Shown: positions 1-13,284, counted from the first letter of the stretch. The stretch: 64,000 bases of DNA from Unio delphinus (GCA_029339505.1 JAQISU010000233.1:6783001-6847000), one strand, 5' to 3'. A program made the numbers and translations. Notes: generated from the letters alone by a model not told the origin.

Positions 1-164
1 GTTTTTTTTCTTCTTCTACTGCTCTATACAGATTTAGCACAGTACGTGCTTCTTGCGTAAACCAGGATGTTTTCAAAGAGATGTATTCATTCGGAAGAGA
101 TCAGTGTTATAGCTGGAATAAAACTCGTGCTCTATTTTCTCATGCGATTTTGTTTTCTTCATAA

Positions 165-387
<223 letters not shown>

Positions 388-463
388 GGTTACATTTCTA
401 AGAAAATTGTTTTAAAAAGCATCTCCACCTGACGTTATTTGCTCGCTCTTTTTCAAATAGATT

Positions 464-465
<2 letters not shown>

Positions 466-518
<53 letters not shown>

Positions 519-775
519 CTTTGTATAGGGCCTAATCAGTAGAAGCTTAATGCGCTTTACACCATATATAATGATATGACTAAAAAATGCATTATAACAA
601 AACAAACACCATGAAATTAGCAAACATAAATTATGAAAATATTTAAGGTATGAAATATTATTAGGTCTTTAAATTTGTTCTTGCTGTCGATCAAAGTGTT
701 TTAAGAGAGCACTCTTGAATAAGATCACTGTGTCCTTATGTCTAATTTCAATGGGTTATTCGTTCCACATTGCTC
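466..775 (-). mobile_element. 3' end of an L2/CR1-like LINE, with (AAT)n tail at 466-516
   Basis: On the minus strand this ends in an (ATT)n tail, seen on the plus strand as (AAT)n at 466-516. The bases next to it match, by eye and with few differences, the reverse complement of the last 250 or so bases of the LINE at 56283-58905. Shared blocks include the segment around aaatattattaggtcttta and the one around gatcactgtgtc. It covers the 3' UTR and the last codons of the reverse transcriptase ORF, and similarity stops near 775. This is a 5'-truncated, dead copy. Confidence 0.8.
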
Positions 776-2965
776 TTTGTGTGGCTTTCCTGCTATGGAG
801 AATTCCATGCGTAATTGACAGGATCAAACTAAAACGCCGTTGTTGTTCTTTAAAAATAAATCTAAATGCAAGCCTTTCAAGGGATCTACGGTTAATTTAG
901 AATCCATACCAACATTCTTAAAATTGTGTGCATCAAAGTTGGATTTTTCCAGAGAAGATAAAAATATTACACTTTCCATCTGCTTCAGCTTCAATGTTGC
1001 TTTGTATAATAACTTTCGCTGAATTTGGAAATTCAAAACAACTCCAGTATATCAGCTTCTGAGGTAATTCGGACACGTAAACGAGTATTTTTACGACTTA
1101 AACGAGAATGCAGATCGCCGTTACATAAAAGTGATAATGGCGTCATATATATTGCCGCACCTGACAATGTTATCTGGCGATACCAGATAAAAACGAATGC
1201 AGCTATTTTAGTTGTTTTTTCGAAAGATGTACCGTGTAACAAAATAACAATAGTTCATGGCTGTGCAGAAACCAAAACGAGGTTACGCGAACGTTTAAGA
1301 TAAGTTATTTATTTGTGTCATATTTCTACATACATACATATTCACATCATATACAACTTGTTTAACCATCTGAGCGCTGAAGAAAACATAGGCATATGTA
1401 TTTTAATAAATTTCTTCAAATCCAGAGCCAAGATATTCATAGAAGTATTTACTTGTTAGAATTTTAGCGCTGGCCCGTTTTAACATTGCAATACGGTTGC
1501 TCTATTGTTAGCAACGCTATTTGGGCCGAAGTCAAATGAACGAGAGGAGTATGTCGAAAATTCTTTAAATTTAAGAATTGTCAACCACCGAAGTTTCAAA
1601 ATAAAAGGATAAAGCAAACTAGAAATGTGATCAGAATACACGTACCCCCTCCCCACCCCCGTCAATACAGCACAAAGTGACGTAAGCTGTATGGGTAAAC
1701 GTAAAGGGTGTGATTGTTGGTACAGCAACAAGATTCTATGTATATGGATCCCCAAACTAGGTCGGCTGGATTTGTACGGCACGTTTAAAAATTATTGACT
1801 ACATCCCACTTAGGAAATGGGAGATAAGTGATTTTCACACAGAGACATACAGTGTGGAGGGGTGGTGGTTGATTGTACCTTCTTACAAGGTGTCCCCATG
1901 ATTTGGTTGTCGTTATCTAGAGGATAATCGCCCTCGGTGTTATTGTCGGGATCAAAGAATATCAATAGAAAGTGTGGAACGTACAAATGAAATAAATGGA
2001 GGTCAAAACAGATATAGAGAACAGAATGACACGACCTCCTACATGCAAAAAACAACAATTTAATCAAATTACATAAACACCTGTGAGAAAACATTACATT
2101 AGACGATTCAATTCTTTCGTTAAATAAAACCATTCACGGAATTTTAAACAAAAATTGTATTTATATAAATAGCCGACCTGTTTTAAATGATATAATTAGT
2201 TCGTCATCGAAACGAGTGAAAATGCGAAGTCATTGAATTGTACAACTTCATAGCCTGTTTATATCCGATTCGCTCCAACTTCACTGCGGACGTTCTTCGA
2301 TGTCCTTCTCGGTTTTTTCCCCCTTCTTCCAAACTTTCTGTCTTGTCTCGACTCCTTTCGCCCCTCAACTTTCTGTGGGTATATGGATACGTAAGTACGT
2401 AGATACTTATATACTTCATTAGGTCTGTGGTAGGTTCTCCAGTACGTACTACGGTATGTACTCAGGTAGGTACTTCGATGAAACTATTCTCCTTGTAAAT
2501 AAAACAGAGAAGCGACCTAAGTCTTACTTCTGATATTCTACTGAGAATAAATCATTACGCACCTCTCGTTATGTCAGATATCGTTCTATCGGAATTCAAC
2601 AGACACTAAAGGTTATCTTAGTAAAACCAAACGTTGCAGACCATAAACATGCATAGTTTCATGAGATTAGTGTTCCTTCTAATGGCAAATGTAACAGTGA
2701 CTCACATTAAGTCTACACGAGGCATAACAGTTCCGTTCTGGTCTCAATTACACAAATGAATGAATGGAATTTATTACATGGATTAATTACATTAATTTCA
2801 GCGAATACACACATTCAAACTTTTATCCTACATGGAATCTCACTTCATAAAATGTTAAGTTTAGTCAATACGCACAAAAGGCTTTATCATACGTGAAATC
2901 ATCTAAGATCTGTGATTACACAGGAATTCTCCTAACTCATATCAACTAAAGTAATGTATGAAATC
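776..2965. other. No gene recognised
   Basis: AT-rich sequence with short overlapping reading frames on both strands at 824-1303, none over 92 codons and none with a motif I recognise. A minus-strand frame at 824-1036 and a plus-strand frame at 1025-1303 look slightly more protein-like than their surroundings, but no splice context or family supports either. Confidence 0.5.
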
Positions 2966-3197
2966 TTAAGTGGTCTAAAGCGCTCTCTGTTACGGATCAC
3001 TGCCATCTCACCTCTGTCTGCGTGGACTCGAGTCTAAGATTCGGCTAATGTAGCTATGTGAGAAAGCTTGCCAGTAGTTTCTCGTGGGTCGGTGGCTCTT
3101 TCCGGGTTTTTCCCCGGGTTCTTCCTCCACCATTAATACTGGCCGCCATGTATAGCCTATCGTATGCTGAAAAATGGTGCAAAACCCTCTCAACCTG
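2966..3197 (+). mobile_element. SINE-A copy (tRNA-derived), nearly full length
   Basis: SINE-A has a tRNA-like head with an A box of the tggtcgagtgg type and a B box like gggttcgagtctc. A conserved body follows (gagaaagcttgccagtag, then cttcctccaccattaatac) and a 3' end gaaaaatggcgttaaaccct followed by (AAC)n. The A box resembles type II tRNAs such as tRNA-Leu or tRNA-Ser. This copy starts in mid A box (agtggtctaaagcg), has gactcgagtc in the B box and lost the AAC tail. Pol III retroposon mobilised by a LINE; non-coding. Confidence 0.88.
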
Positions 3198-3494
3198 AAA
3201 TCTTAAAATTACCTAATTCCTATACGAACAACGACAAATTGAAATAGTTCGTCAAACTTATTTAAAGGAGATAAGCGTTATCATTGTTCAGATAAATGAA
3301 CTCAATGCAGTTATAAAATTATATCAAGAACATTGATCTACGAATTTAAACAAATAATGTCATACAAATATAAGCAAATAAATTCAAGGAAATCATTATA
3401 TTGGTATTAACGAATTTGCATGAGATTGACGCAAATACCTTGTTCGTTCGAACTTTGACTCGCTTCTGCCGCCTAAATTGTGTCTGTCGAATTT

Positions 3495-3985
3495 TCAGAC
3501 ATCTGGTCCCTCCGACAAATTATTTACGATAGGATTTCCTCCAAATTCACTCTCTGACTACGTTAATTTCACTCTTGCGGGTAAAAACGCGGATTGACTA
3601 GACTTTCAGATGGGTCTTATTTAAAACTCGAAAATTTCGTGCGAAAACACGTTCTTTATTTAGCGTAACCAATCAGGATTAAATATATCTACCGTCCTTG
3701 TATAAGTAGGCGCCACTAATTTGCGGTCAGGCTGACTCTAGGTTTCTCAAAAACTGTTCTAAAAACATTTCAAATTCTGATTTTTTTCGATATAAAATTA
3801 AGCTCTACTTTTCTTACTAATCTTGTCTGAACGATTAAATAAGAACAATAGCCTCTCCCCAACATACATTATAAATCATTGCAGTATAGCGATTTAAAAA
3901 GCACATGTCCCCATAAATCAAATTAATTGTTCTCTGGCTCAAATTAAATTGTTCTTCATAAATCGAAGAAGATTGCAAACTCATA
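3495..3985. repeat. Dispersed repeat H, copy 1
   Basis: About 490 bases that align collinearly with 46395-46950. Shared blocks include cagatgggtcttattta, gactctaggttt and ctggctcaaattaa (copy 2 has ctggcccaaattaa). Divergence is roughly a quarter of positions plus small indels. There is no long ORF, TIR or tRNA-like head. The segment around 3540-3575 carries one unit of a 22-base motif that is tandemly repeated in copy 2. Family unknown. Confidence 0.75.
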
Positions 3986-5354
3986 TACAAGTAGCCGACG
4001 CTCCGGACGCGGGCTAGTCTGGTTAGGTGTCAAATTCGGCTTACGAGACAAAAACTGTACCATATGAGTGACATTGGCTCCCCTGACTAACCATGAGTCT
4101 GCAGTAAAAGATCAAAACAGCGTTACTCCCTCAGTTTGTTTTCCATCATTACCAGACTTATGGAATCATTTAATTCTTTTTTTTTCTTCTGAAAAGCGCA
4201 GATGTATTTATGGTTTAAACAAACGAATTACTTTAGACGTTATGGATACCAATTTTGGGATTCGTGGGCGATATATATGTTTAGGGTCCGTCAATGAAAA
4301 CATTGTTGCAAAAAATATATACATCACATCCGACCTCTGTCCTCGACAGAATCTCGGATCTGGTTATATATGTACTCCATGAAGTTCCTAAAAAACACAC
4401 TTAGACGAATGCGTGAACATTAGTAACAACAAATGCAGCTCTTGCCCACCAAATTTAACATTTATATATATATATATATATATAGGTTTAATTTGTATTT
4501 TGGGATTGACATTTGTCCATGATTGAGGGTATACGTTTGACTCACATGACTAATGGAAGATGTTGACTTGGATTTGAGTTCAGGCAATTGGTTCTGCCCA
4601 TGGAAATTCCTTGTCTAATTGATGTTTGTCATGCTCTTGACTAAAATTGTAGTAACAGAACAGACCTTTCTTACAACTTCTAATGAACTTGCCACATTCA
4701 TCCTGATCCTCGTACTGTGTTTTATGATTTTTTGCTAAGGATATTTAAATCAGAATTATTTTATCCATTCGTAGTAGACGTAAGTGGAATCAGCCTTTCA
4801 TTCGTGTTCAGACACAATTTATGAAGATTTATTTTTTTCAATTATTAATTTGAATTACAAAGTGCTTATTGACTTTAGGACTAAACCGCTATTTTCGAGT
4901 TACAGTGAATTCATTCAAGGACATTCTATATTATATCATTGTGTTATCTCAAGACTATTCGCTCATAAACATATTCAATGCTACAGACACATTAGTGCAT
5001 TCAGGACTGGAATTTATTCGATACACCACTGGAATTCATTCCGAACACTATACGTTTGGATTCTAGTACAATCTTTTGCCACTATTTTGAGATTTATTTC
5101 AGAATTATGTACGTTCTCCTTAGATTTTCACCTAGGCATAAAAATCACAGAGCATGAAAAAATATATATCCGTTTATATCTATTAAAATTATATAAAACA
5201 AACTGGATGAAAATAGAACACTTCAAAGTTTATGGTTGGCTGTCTTCGCTAACTTTACATAACTCTGAAGGCGAATCAGCTGCGTATCTTTTCAGAAGCC
5301 GTGGTTAACATATATATATATATTAGAGACCTTCAAGATGATAGCTTTCATATT
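3986..5354. other. No gene recognised; one long open frame
   Basis: Contains a 23-base TA tract near 4462. A plus-strand frame is open for 174 codons at 4784-5308 but opens on GTG and has no recognisable domain. About 65 bases near 4840-4905 resemble 31665-31727 (shared gaattacaaagtg and ggactaaa), so part of this frame is probably old repeat. I do not call it a gene. Confidence 0.5.
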
Positions 5355-5569
5355 TCTCTCGCGCTCTTCATTACGGATCACTGCCGTCTCACCTCTATCT
5401 GCGTGGGTTCGAGTCTCAGATTCGGTCAATGTCGGTATGTGTGAAAGCTTGCCAGTAGCTTATCGTTGGTCGGTGGCTCTTTCCGGGGGTTTTCCCTGGT
5501 TCTTCCTCCACCATTAATACTGGCCGATATGTGTAGCCTATCGTGTGCTGAAAAATGGCGTTAAACCCT

Positions 5570-5603
<34 letters not shown>

Positions 5604-5604
5604 C
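5355..5604 (+). mobile_element. SINE-A copy with (AAC)n tail
   Basis: Near full length: degraded A-box region, good B box gggttcgagtctc at about 5405-5417, intact body, 3' end gaaaaatggcgttaaaccct and a 38-base (AAC)n tail ending at 5604. The tail is the longest of the SINE-A copies in this window. Confidence 0.92.
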
Positions 5605-8600
5605 TCATTCTAGTTCAGAATGTTATCAACATTAATACTTTAATAAATGTAGACATATATGGTGTATTAAAATCCTACTTTATAACCAAAACCAATTCAA
5701 TTATAGACATCTTTTAAACTTAAATTTTGACTGTTCAACAGGGACATATATGTATATCAATGGCCAGTATCCAGTTTCGTTTGCTAATGTTCAAGACCAA
5801 TTAGCAACCCAATCGATCCAACGTGCCACATATTTCTTCCACGTGCAAAGCTTCCCCATAATGATTAAAAACGCAGATTTAATTTCAACACGACCATTTA
5901 TTGCCGTTTCCCGAATAAGGATTAGTATCCGCCTCATTATTTATATTATTAAATTAATTGAATTTGTATGCATCATTTCGTCTAGGTCAGAATCGAAAAA
6001 CGATGGCACGTATACCATTACTGCATATGTCAGACAAAGGATATCAAACACGTGTCAAACAATGGCTCTACACTCTTCATTTTGCGAGTTTCGTGACCCA
6101 ATGTTTAAATCCAATCGTACACGTGTGTAAGTGTATTTAATATTTGGGAAGTCGTTGACAGTCGTTTAGCACGAGATGTTTCGTGATAGTGCTCATTCTG
6201 ATAACCGGCTCAGGCAGGTTACACTTTATATAATATACATGTACTGTAAATATCAGTAGATGAAAACAATATATAATGCTGTATCTGCATTGCAGAAAAC
6301 GTGTTATATTGATTGTTTATGCCTATAATGCACATGTTGTTTATAGGCAGAAATAGACTGGTGTTAAAACAATCTGAATGAAAGCATTATTGTTTGAATC
6401 AATATTATATGCAGTTACAAGAAAACAAAGAATGTAGGTATCTTTATTCATTTATATACAAATGCTTACATGCAAGAAAGTGTTTTAAGTTCATGCAAGT
6501 CTAGAGGGAATGAAGCCGGTGTATTGTCCATCCGGATATTGTTTTTTTATCTGTCAGAAACAGCAAGAGGGAATTATATGTCTCTGTCCAAACCCGAGCC
6601 TTCCGTATTGCAGTAGTATGAACTGTTTACATCTATTCAGCATGTTTGTTGACACTCTTCACGTCAAATTTATCATTGAGGACAGGAACATCCTGTCTAT
6701 ACTTCCTGGCCAATGCCTGTGCAGCCATGTCAAGGATTAGAACTTGAAAATTCTGAAAAAGTATTCTAATTTATGATATGCTATTTCTAAATTGTAAAAT
6801 AAATATTTTAAAAAATGATAGGAACATGCACTTATTCAAATGTTAATCATCTTCGATCAGCAAATTCCACTGTAAAATACACATGGATCAAAACTGCACG
6901 CGGTTTTTATTTTGACATGAGCACTGATAGTTCCATCGTAAATAGAACTAATACTGAGTGTAGTTTATATTTAGATGGACAGCTCAAAGTGTTTGGAGAG
7001 CATTTCTAGCAGTCAGAAACTACTCATTGGGATGGAATAGTAATGGCTGATTGCAGATGACGATGATATTTACATAAGAATTGTATCCTTTTATCGTCAT
7101 CAGCTTAGATTTGTTTAGCATAGTTAGGTAGCCAGATTGAAACCAGGCAATGAAAAGAATCTACTCGATGAGTATCAGTTGTAAATACAAAAAATGTCCT
7201 CGTAATTTGCAGACGTGTACATGTCTGGGTTTGGACGGTTTACAGTTTTAAAATTCTTTAGCAGTGGTTGCAAATAAATAATTTAAGCATATTTCTCATT
7301 TGGTAAGCAGTCTTGCTTAAAGTCTTGAAACTTCATACATTAAATAAACTCTTAAGCATATTAAAAAGAATAACTGCATTAAGAAACAGTATACCTTCTG
7401 ATCAAAAGTTGCTATATTCATAACGCGATATGCGGAGCTGTCTCTTACAACAGATATTCCAGGTCTGTGGGCATCTCTCTACATTTTCCACACACCATTC
7501 TGGTAATCCTGTGTTGGGGATTGGCTGATAATCATCACAACTGCATTCAACCGGGCTCCAATATATTTAAGACTAGGCTGGAGAAAACTCACATCAGGCT
7601 GTGATTTGCGGCAATGGAAATGCTACTTAAAGACACAATAGTGCAGCTGAGAGTGAATTTTCTTGAAAAATGTTGGGGCATTTATATATATCAACTGATT
7701 AAATACTATTTAAAAGGTAATTCTGGGATAATGTCAAGTACATATAGGTTCTCGTTATGGGATACGAGCTCTCTGAAATCTTCGTACGTAGAGTAACGAA
7801 AATGTCGTCTCCATATTGAAATCCCGCTCGGCAGTGATCGGCAGATCCCGCTTGAATAACAAACCTAATTCCGGTGACACTATTACCCACAGGAGTGACA
7901 AACTTGTCGCCTGTGATTTTTAAAGTCGGAACCGACCAAATATTCAAAAGAGTTCGATATAATAAATACAGTAAGAAACTAGACGCATTAAATTTAGATT
8001 TATCTGCGAACAACAATTCTGAGTTACCATTTGCATGATCTGTTTTGAATACAAGTCACTGCACTGACACAGGAGTAACCCTGGACATAGAATTGCCTGC
8101 AGGAACATCAAACACGCTGTTTAATTTTCAATAGGATACCTTATGCTTTAGCGACTTCTTTGACTATATAAACGTTTCTTTGCTCATTAAATCAATCGGA
8201 TCACTTTTGTAGTATTCATATAACAATGAATCTAACTCATGGATAGCATTCTGGGTATTATAATTATATACTGGACTTAGATTTATCTGAATAACTGGTA
8301 TTTTCAATGAGCGATACCGTTTTGGGCTGGAACCTGATCGAGGTAATTAGAACGAATTCATTGGAGAAATTAATATCTAGCTATTTTCCAAAGAGGTGTA
8401 TGCGAATGTTAGTGAAGTGGCAAATTTCAGGTTTGTCGACCATTGGAGAAGGTGGGAATAATACATGATAGCTAGACCGAGTTTGCTTCGAGTCGAAATT
8501 GTTTGTCTGATGCTTTTGTATTTCTTTATTACCAGCTACTTTAGCCGTAACTCCGATTATATAAATAAACGACTTAGTAATAATGATAATAGCAATGTTT

Positions 8601-8830
8601 TATTTGAAGAAGATGACACACTTAACATCAAAACTAATTTTACATATGGTCTGATTATTTAATCAAATGAACATGTTATAAATTGAAAAGATTTCTAATT
8701 AGTGCAGACCGTAAACTCCATCAAAGAGAAATTATACTAATATGCGTTTCCTAATGAAGATTGTTATGAATGAAGATACCGAACAATTTCTGAAAGTAAT
8801 AAAGATGCAAATTCAAAGTCATTGAGACTG
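5605..8830. other. No confident gene; two weak exon-like segments
   Basis: Mostly AT-rich unique-looking sequence. Two minus-strand segments stand out for GC content and protein-like composition. The first, 7740-7925, lies within a frame open over 7699-8016. The second is a Cys-rich stretch at about 7420-7563 with CSC, single Cys and CC groups. No clean splice acceptor or shared frame joins them, and I recognise no family. A plus-strand frame at 6510-6740 is also Cys-rich at its start but otherwise featureless. Confidence 0.4.
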
Positions 8831-9094
8831 TGTATGTATGTATGTATGTATGTATGTATGTATGTATGTATGTATGTATGTATGTATGTATGTATGTATG
8901 TATGTATGTATGTATGTATGTATGTATGTATGTATGAATGTATGTATGTATGTATGTATGTATGTATGTATGTATGTATGTATGTATGTATGTATGTATG
9001 TATGTATGTATGTATGTATGTATGTATGTATGCATGCATGCATGCATGCATGCATGCATGCATGCATGCATGCATGTATGTATGTATGTATGTA
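8831..9094. repeat. (TATG)n microsatellite with embedded (TGCA)n block
   Basis: About 264 bases of TATG tetranucleotides with one TGAA interruption near 8935, switching to about eleven perfect TGCA units near 9030-9074 and back to TATG. The 4-base period opens several frames on both strands, giving Met-Tyr-Val-Cys and His-Thr-Tyr-Ile repeats that are not proteins. Confidence 0.97.
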
Positions 9095-9487
9095 CGACAT
9101 ATCCATTTTAGCACGCGAAAACTATCGATTGCTAACAGAGATTGGCAAATATTTCTTTCTCATTAAAACAACGATTTATAAGTCTAATTAAACATTTTTT
9201 ATCGTTTATCGTGTTCATATATAACAAATACATTATCTTATAACTATACAAATATCACACTTTTGTGCAATATGTGTGGCCAATGACCTCTAATGTTCAG
9301 GATAATAGCAGGTCATTGATGGGTGAGACGCAGAGTAAATGTTGTCAGTAATCCAACCATTATTCATTTAGTAGACTACTAAATCAGGCAAATCATACGT
9401 TTTGCTGCACCCTGCTTTGTCACGCCTGTCGGTCCCAGTCTCTATCTCTCTGTTTCTCTATTTCACTGTGTCTCTCTTTTTGCGACT
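9095..9487. other. No gene recognised
   Basis: Unique-looking sequence ending in a CT-rich stretch (about 9436-9480) that leads into the compound microsatellite. No repeat or coding signal seen. Confidence 0.5.
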
Positions 9488-9652
<165 letters not shown>

Positions 9653-9716
9653 CAAATTGATTTTTTTCTGAAAGATCCATTTCGTATGTTGAGTTTTTAG
9701 ATTGCGTCTGTTGAAC

Positions 9717-10034
9717 GGTGCGCGGAAAAAAGTCACAGGAAAAAAAGTCACGGAAAAAAGTCACAATTTCGGCTAGGAAAAAAAGTCACAGGAAAAAAAG
9801 TCACACTCTGCGGAAAAAAGTCACAGTTTTGGGTAGGAAAAAAGTCACAGTTTTGGGTAGGACTAAATTATATTTCAGAGTAAATATATAAATTTTCATT
9901 TTTAAATTCACATAATAATGCATGATAAGTCCGAAATTGAAACTCTTGTAAATCAAAATTCTGTATAAAAATTAAAATGAAAATGGAATTGTATCTTTAC
10001 CTATAAAGAGTAGTGTGTGTGTGTGTGTGTGTGT

Positions 10035-10093
<59 letters not shown>

Positions 10094-10123
10094 TTATGAC
10101 TCCCCTTAAAGATCACTCACCAG

Positions 10124-10182
<59 letters not shown>

Positions 10183-10828
10183 ATCCAGGAAAAAAGCCAA
10201 ATGAAAAAGTTACGGAAAAATGTCGCAAGAAAAAAAGTCACAAGAATTAAGAGTTATAGAAAAAAATCACAGGTTAAAAACGGGAATATAACACAAATTT
10301 TGGTACAGTACATACTATATTACTATAGAGAAAACTTTACATAAAAATCAAATAGATACATATCCAAAAAAATGTCAACCTAATGTAAACAAATAATGAA
10401 ATAAACATTGCATTTGCTTCATTGAATACAATATGGAATAGATGAGTATAGGTCTGAAGCCAAGTAAGACACTAATTTGTTACATTGGCAGAACAAAAGA
10501 TTTTTATGATGTAATGTCCCTTTGTAGCCTGGGATTGTTAAACAATTCAACATACTGGTTTCAGCCAAACGTTTAATGTTATTATAAGCTAGATAATTGT
10601 TCTATTGGATTTAGTTTTCATTACAAGTTGAAATTTTTCGGAGTGTATATATTTGAATTTTATTTAAAATTATCTCCATCGTAATATTTTATTTATGGTT
10701 TCTAAATTTGTGTGATATTCTCACTTATTTTTATCCTGTGACTTTTTTTCCTAGGGCTCTTTTCATTGACTTTTTTTCCTGTGACTTTTTTTCTGTGACT
10801 TTTTTTCCTGTGACTTTTTTTCCTGGAT
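9717..10828. mobile_element. Non-autonomous TIR transposon with tandem-motif ends (Mutator-like by target duplication)
   Basis: The left end (about 9717-9860) is a tandem series of ggaaaaaagtcaca-type motifs. The right end (about 10733-10828) is the inverted counterpart, tgtgactttttttcc repeated. The element is flanked by an identical 10-base direct repeat, tctgttgaac, at 9707-9716 and 10829-10838. A third, direct-orientation cluster of the motif lies inside at about 10187-10275. The interior holds (GT)n, (GA)n and (ATT)n tracts and no transposase. A 9-11 bp target duplication is typical of Mutator-like elements, so that assignment is an inference. The TIRs match as motif arrays rather than base for base. 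Confidence 0.72.
10011..10182. repeat. (GT)n-(GA)n and (ATT)n microsatellites inside the TIR element
   Basis: GT at about 10011-10035 passes directly into GA at 10036-10091, followed after a 34-base spacer by (ATT)n at 10126-10182. Confidence 0.95.
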
Positions 10829-10838
10829 TCTGTTGAAC

Positions 10839-12782
10839 TACACAGCGGTGGTGGGACATTTTTGTGTGCTTGTCAGAATTGATATTTGTATACTGTATAG
10901 TGAAGCGATGTGTTGGTGCTAAAAGTAACGTTACACAATGTCCACTTAACAATTCCAAATAATATCGAGTATTAAGATACATCATACGTGTATTCAGTTA
11001 CGACGCGCCATTACATTTAATGCGTTTACAATCTATACGTTACCATTCACAGGTCTAGAATTACTATAAATTTCTTCGCTACAGGTCGCTCTCGTGAACG
11101 GACCGCGTTATTTTGTTATTTTTAAACAAGGAGGCAGCTTCTCGTTGCTGTACAATTCAACAGATAAAATCTAATTACCCGCTATATGAAATCGAACTTT
11201 CATCACACACAGTTGCATAAAACGTGTGAATTAGCGATTCTCGACATATGATATTGAAAGTTAAACCATCGCTGTCTGATTCAAAATATACAATGTACAA
11301 CGTCGACAAGGGAAATATAACTTTAAACCACTGTTTAATTCAACATTTAAAATCTAAAATCTAGATCTAGAAAAACGGAGCTTTAAGGATATGCAATTTG
11401 ATCCAACACGTTATACTAGATTTCTCGACAATCGATATCAAAATTTCAACTGCACTTTCTCACTGGACCAGCTTTTGTCCGCTACGGACAAGGAGAAATA
11501 TAAGAGGACTTCACGAAACCTCTCGCAAGACTGCGAAATAAAAATTCTAAAACTTCTGCTTGTTGAGTCATTTTTTTTATGACTCAAATAATGATCTCGT
11601 AGACAGATGTCTCACTACAACGTATGAAATATTGAACATAATTAGGTTGCATTGATCGTTTTTGTCTGGGAAATTTATTCTTGGATTTATTGTTGGACAG
11701 ACCACATTTCTGCCTATTGACAGAATATACATGGTATGGTTTTATGCGCATGTCACTCAAATGACATTTAAGAATTCTACAATGGTCAGGAAGAAGCCCG
11801 CACAATGTATACTATGTTGATGACACGTTAGACACGCGCGTCAGGGTGCAATCGGATAGGGGTCACGCGCTTTGCCGCCGAATCCCTGCACGTTATAGAC
11901 ACATTCTTAATGATCCTCTGAATTTAATATGTAGAGTTTTACATGTGTATCAACACCTGGTCAAAATATATTTTCCAACAAAAGAATAACTTTTGTTTCT
12001 TTGTTTACCAGACCATAAGAACAAATACAAATGGTGTTGACACAACGGTGGTCATCGCATGAGGCAAATGAGAAGCAGCAGAAAAAAATATGATTGATAA
12101 AGATGGCATATTTTATTTTCTATGTAAATATATGCATATATTCGTAGAAAGAACACAAGTGGAATGAAAACAAGATGGAAACACTAAAGAGTTCTTTACA
12201 TTACAATTCTTAATATATTGTTTAAATCTTATAAATCATTAAATTAATTACATGTTGATGTTGTGAAATACACGGGTATTGTCAGATATGGTAGAATGAC
12301 GAGAGTGAAAAAGAAAAAAAACATATATATGTGCAAACATAGAAAAATTATTTCTTCGGTGCTATAAGCGAATAATATCCTATTAGAGAAAGAGATTTTT
12401 CTAATATCAGTTATCGGCAGTTTTTAGCTACTGTCCATTTGAATTGTGCTATAAAGAATATGGTCCCCGTCCCCAAGGAGTGTATTGTATTTTCCCGAGG
12501 ACGTATGTACATGTATATTTAACTCGAATATAAATTCAGTATATTTTAATGTCACGTACACCCAACACCATTTTATGGTACATCATAAAATGACCTGTTT
12601 AGCTACAAATCACCGTTAACAGGGCATGTTGACTACAGTATCGTCAATTTACATAAAGCGATCGTTACAACTACGTAAGACCATTCATTTCAGCTACCCG
12701 TCGTCGGTAACCTAGGTGAGGCATCATTAGGGTCAATTATCAGGATGTGTTAGATACAACTGAGATTCTCGTATTTACGCAC
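10839..12782. other. No gene recognised
   Basis: Unique-looking AT-rich sequence. Short frames at 11391-11582 (+) and 11584-11805 (-) have no motif, splice signal or biased composition that I can defend. Confidence 0.5.
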
Positions 12783-13075
12783 GCTTTTGTACAGTCCAGA
12801 CTCTCGTACTTGAGTACACTTTTGTACCGTCCAGACTCTCGTACTTGAGTACACTTTTGTACCGTCCAGACTCTCGTACTTGAGTACACTTTTGTACAGT
12901 CCAGACTCTCGTACTTGAGTACACTTTTGTACCGTCCAGACTCTCGTACTTGAGTACACTTTTGTACAGTCCAGACTCTCGTACTTGAATACACTTTTGT
13001 ACTGTCCAGACTCTCGTACTTGAGTACACTTTTGTACAGTCCAGACTCTCGTACTTGAGTACACTTTTGTACAAT
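12783..13075. repeat. 35-bp minisatellite, about 8 copies
   Basis: Unit contains ttttgtaccgtccagactct followed by cgtacttgagtacac. Copies are nearly identical, alternating mainly between gtaccg and gtacag. Because 35 is not a multiple of three, each minus-strand frame reads the same three-unit, 35-residue cycle, and no unit contains a stop in any minus frame. That explains three long overlapping frames; it is not a gene. Confidence 0.95.
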
Positions 13076-13183
13076 CCGAGACATGAATTGAACTGGCCGT
13101 TAAAAGCGCACTTGGCTCTCTGCAAACTAATATAATACATACAGTATTGCTCAATCCCATACAATGTAAACTCGGAGCTTCGG

Positions 13184-13186
<3 letters not shown>

Positions 13187-13224
<38 letters not shown>
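13187..13224. repeat. (CT)n microsatellite
   Basis: Thirty-eight bases of CT. Confidence 0.95.
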
Positions 13225-13227
<3 letters not shown>

Positions 13228-13284
13228 TTTGTAGTATGACAAACTTTCTTTAATTGACACACACACCACACATGCAAACACACA

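Noticed and set aside
3008..3193. Minus frame reading RGFCTIFQHTIGYTWRP, seen again at 15050 and 61200
   Set aside because: It is the antisense translation of the SINE-A 3' half; the recurrence comes from the retroposon and is not a protein family.
4784..5308. A 174-codon plus frame, the longest outside simple repeats on the left half
   Set aside because: Opens on GTG, has no recognisable domain, and part of it resembles a dispersed patch at 31665-31727.
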